A stretch of DNA of 5,671 bases from CAXBCP01 sp038120765. GTDB taxonomy: Bacteria; Pseudomonadota; Alphaproteobacteria; MPNO01; UBA830. Positions 5,279 to 5,671 of this stretch are shown here, piece after piece (the stretch's first letter is position 1; every line of letters starts with the position of its first letter). The stretch covers positions 1 through 5,671 of the forward strand of contig JAYOMI010000158.1 of NCBI GenBank assembly GCA_038120765.1. The letters are read 5' to 3'. The notes under the pieces were generated by a model. It was not told where the DNA came from. It saw nothing but the letters and a program-made list of their open reading frames with translations, and searched no databases. A program made the position numbers and the translations under genes.

Positions 5279-5671
5279 ATGTCTGGACCCGTAATCAAGA
5301 AACAGGACATTCTCGACGCCTGCGCCGGCATGCTGCAGAAGCAGCTTTATATGGTGCACACATTCCCGGCCAACGGTATGGGCCCGGTAATGGAAAACAT
5401 CGAGCCCCACCTCAAATTCCAGATCGAACTGGAAGAGAAAGGGATCATGTTCGGCGCCGGCCCGTTCTGGGACGACAATGAAGAGATATGGGAAGGCGAA
5501 GGGATGGTCATCATCCGTGCCGGGTCTCTCGCGGAAGCGAAGGAAATCGCGGCATCGGATCCGATGCATTCCAGCGGCGCCCGCAACTTCCGGGTCCGTC
5601 CCTGGCTGATGAACGAAGGCACCGTGACGGTAAAAATCCGTTACTCCGACGGCAGCCGCGAACTTATCTAG
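5279..5671 (+). CDS. YCII (YciI-like) family protein
   Basis: A 130-residue protein of the YCII family, which has a ferredoxin-like dimeric fold. Characterised relatives are few, and some act as small dehalogenase- or lactone-processing-like enzymes. Visible family marks are the helix PHLKFQIELEEKGIMFGAGPFW (43-64, with His44), GEGMVIIRAGSLAEAKEIAASDPMH (73-97) with the conserved Asp94-Pro and His97, and RVRPWLMNEG (105-114). An N-terminal extension of about 20 residues precedes the strand LYMVHTF, and a short beta tail follows the core, so it is longer than YciI itself (about 98 aa). The ATG at 5279 is supported by AGGAAGGAG ending 8 bases upstream, the strongest ribosome site on the plus strand. 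The gene closes with TAG at the last base of the window. The neighbouring FAH hydrolase and DUF1330 gene suggest a shared catabolic operon; the specific reaction is unknown. Confidence 0.88.
   Translation: MSGPVIKKQDILDACAGMLQKQLYMVHTFPANGMGPVMENIEPHLKFQIELEEKGIMFGAGPFWDDNEEIWEGEGMVIIRAGSLAEAKEIAASDPMHSSGARNFRVRPWLMNEGTVTVKIRYSDGSRELI

Noticed and set aside
4391..5569. 392-residue open frame on the minus strand
   Set aside because: It runs antisense across the N gap and over the FAH and YCII genes, which both have clear family motifs and ribosome sites. The antisense product matches no family I recognise and is a GC-rich codon shadow.

Overview
The window looks like a piece of a Gram-negative proteobacterial chromosome. 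It has a moderately high GC content, a periplasmic TRAP transporter system, and protein sequences that read as alphaproteobacterial; the class is inferred from recalled family resemblance, not from a search. A run of ten Ns at 4498-4507 marks a scaffold gap. The left edge cuts a gene, and the right edge falls exactly on a stop codon. No rRNA, tRNA, CRISPR array, insertion sequence or phage gene was found.

Layout: two divergent gene groups face away from an intergenic region of about 155 bp (4089-4244). The minus-strand group reads, in transcription order: a VOC/glyoxalase-fold enzyme (4088-3630); a Nu-class (YfcG/Ure2p-like) glutathione transferase, probably starting at TTG (3569-2937); then a complete TRAP transporter. 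The transporter is the small permease dctQ (2795-2277), the large permease dctM (2224-935) and the solute-binding protein dctP (857 to beyond the left edge). The plus-strand group reads: a DUF1330 protein whose C-terminus is lost in the N gap (4245 onward), a fumarylpyruvate hydrolase-like FAH-family enzyme (4556-5245), and a YCII-family protein (5279-5671).

How the genes may work together (inference): the TRAP system imports a small organic compound, and the divergent enzymes process it. The FAH enzyme most resembles fumarylpyruvate hydrolases, which perform the last step of gentisate-type aromatic degradation. A glutathione transferase and a VOC enzyme would fit glutathione-dependent isomerisation and metal-dependent ring or C-C chemistry. 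However, no gentisate dioxygenase, zeta-class maleylpyruvate isomerase or transcriptional regulator is visible, and the substrate is unknown.

The most useful second looks are these: a TRAP binding protein that lacks the usual carboxylate-binding arginine, a VOC site with a predicted His/His/His/Glu ligand set, the combination of uncharacterised small enzymes around the FAH hydrolase, the unresolved gap, and a possible 19-codon coupling ORF between dctQ and dctM. Nothing here amounts to a clearly new system; it is best described as an unassigned catabolic-plus-uptake locus.
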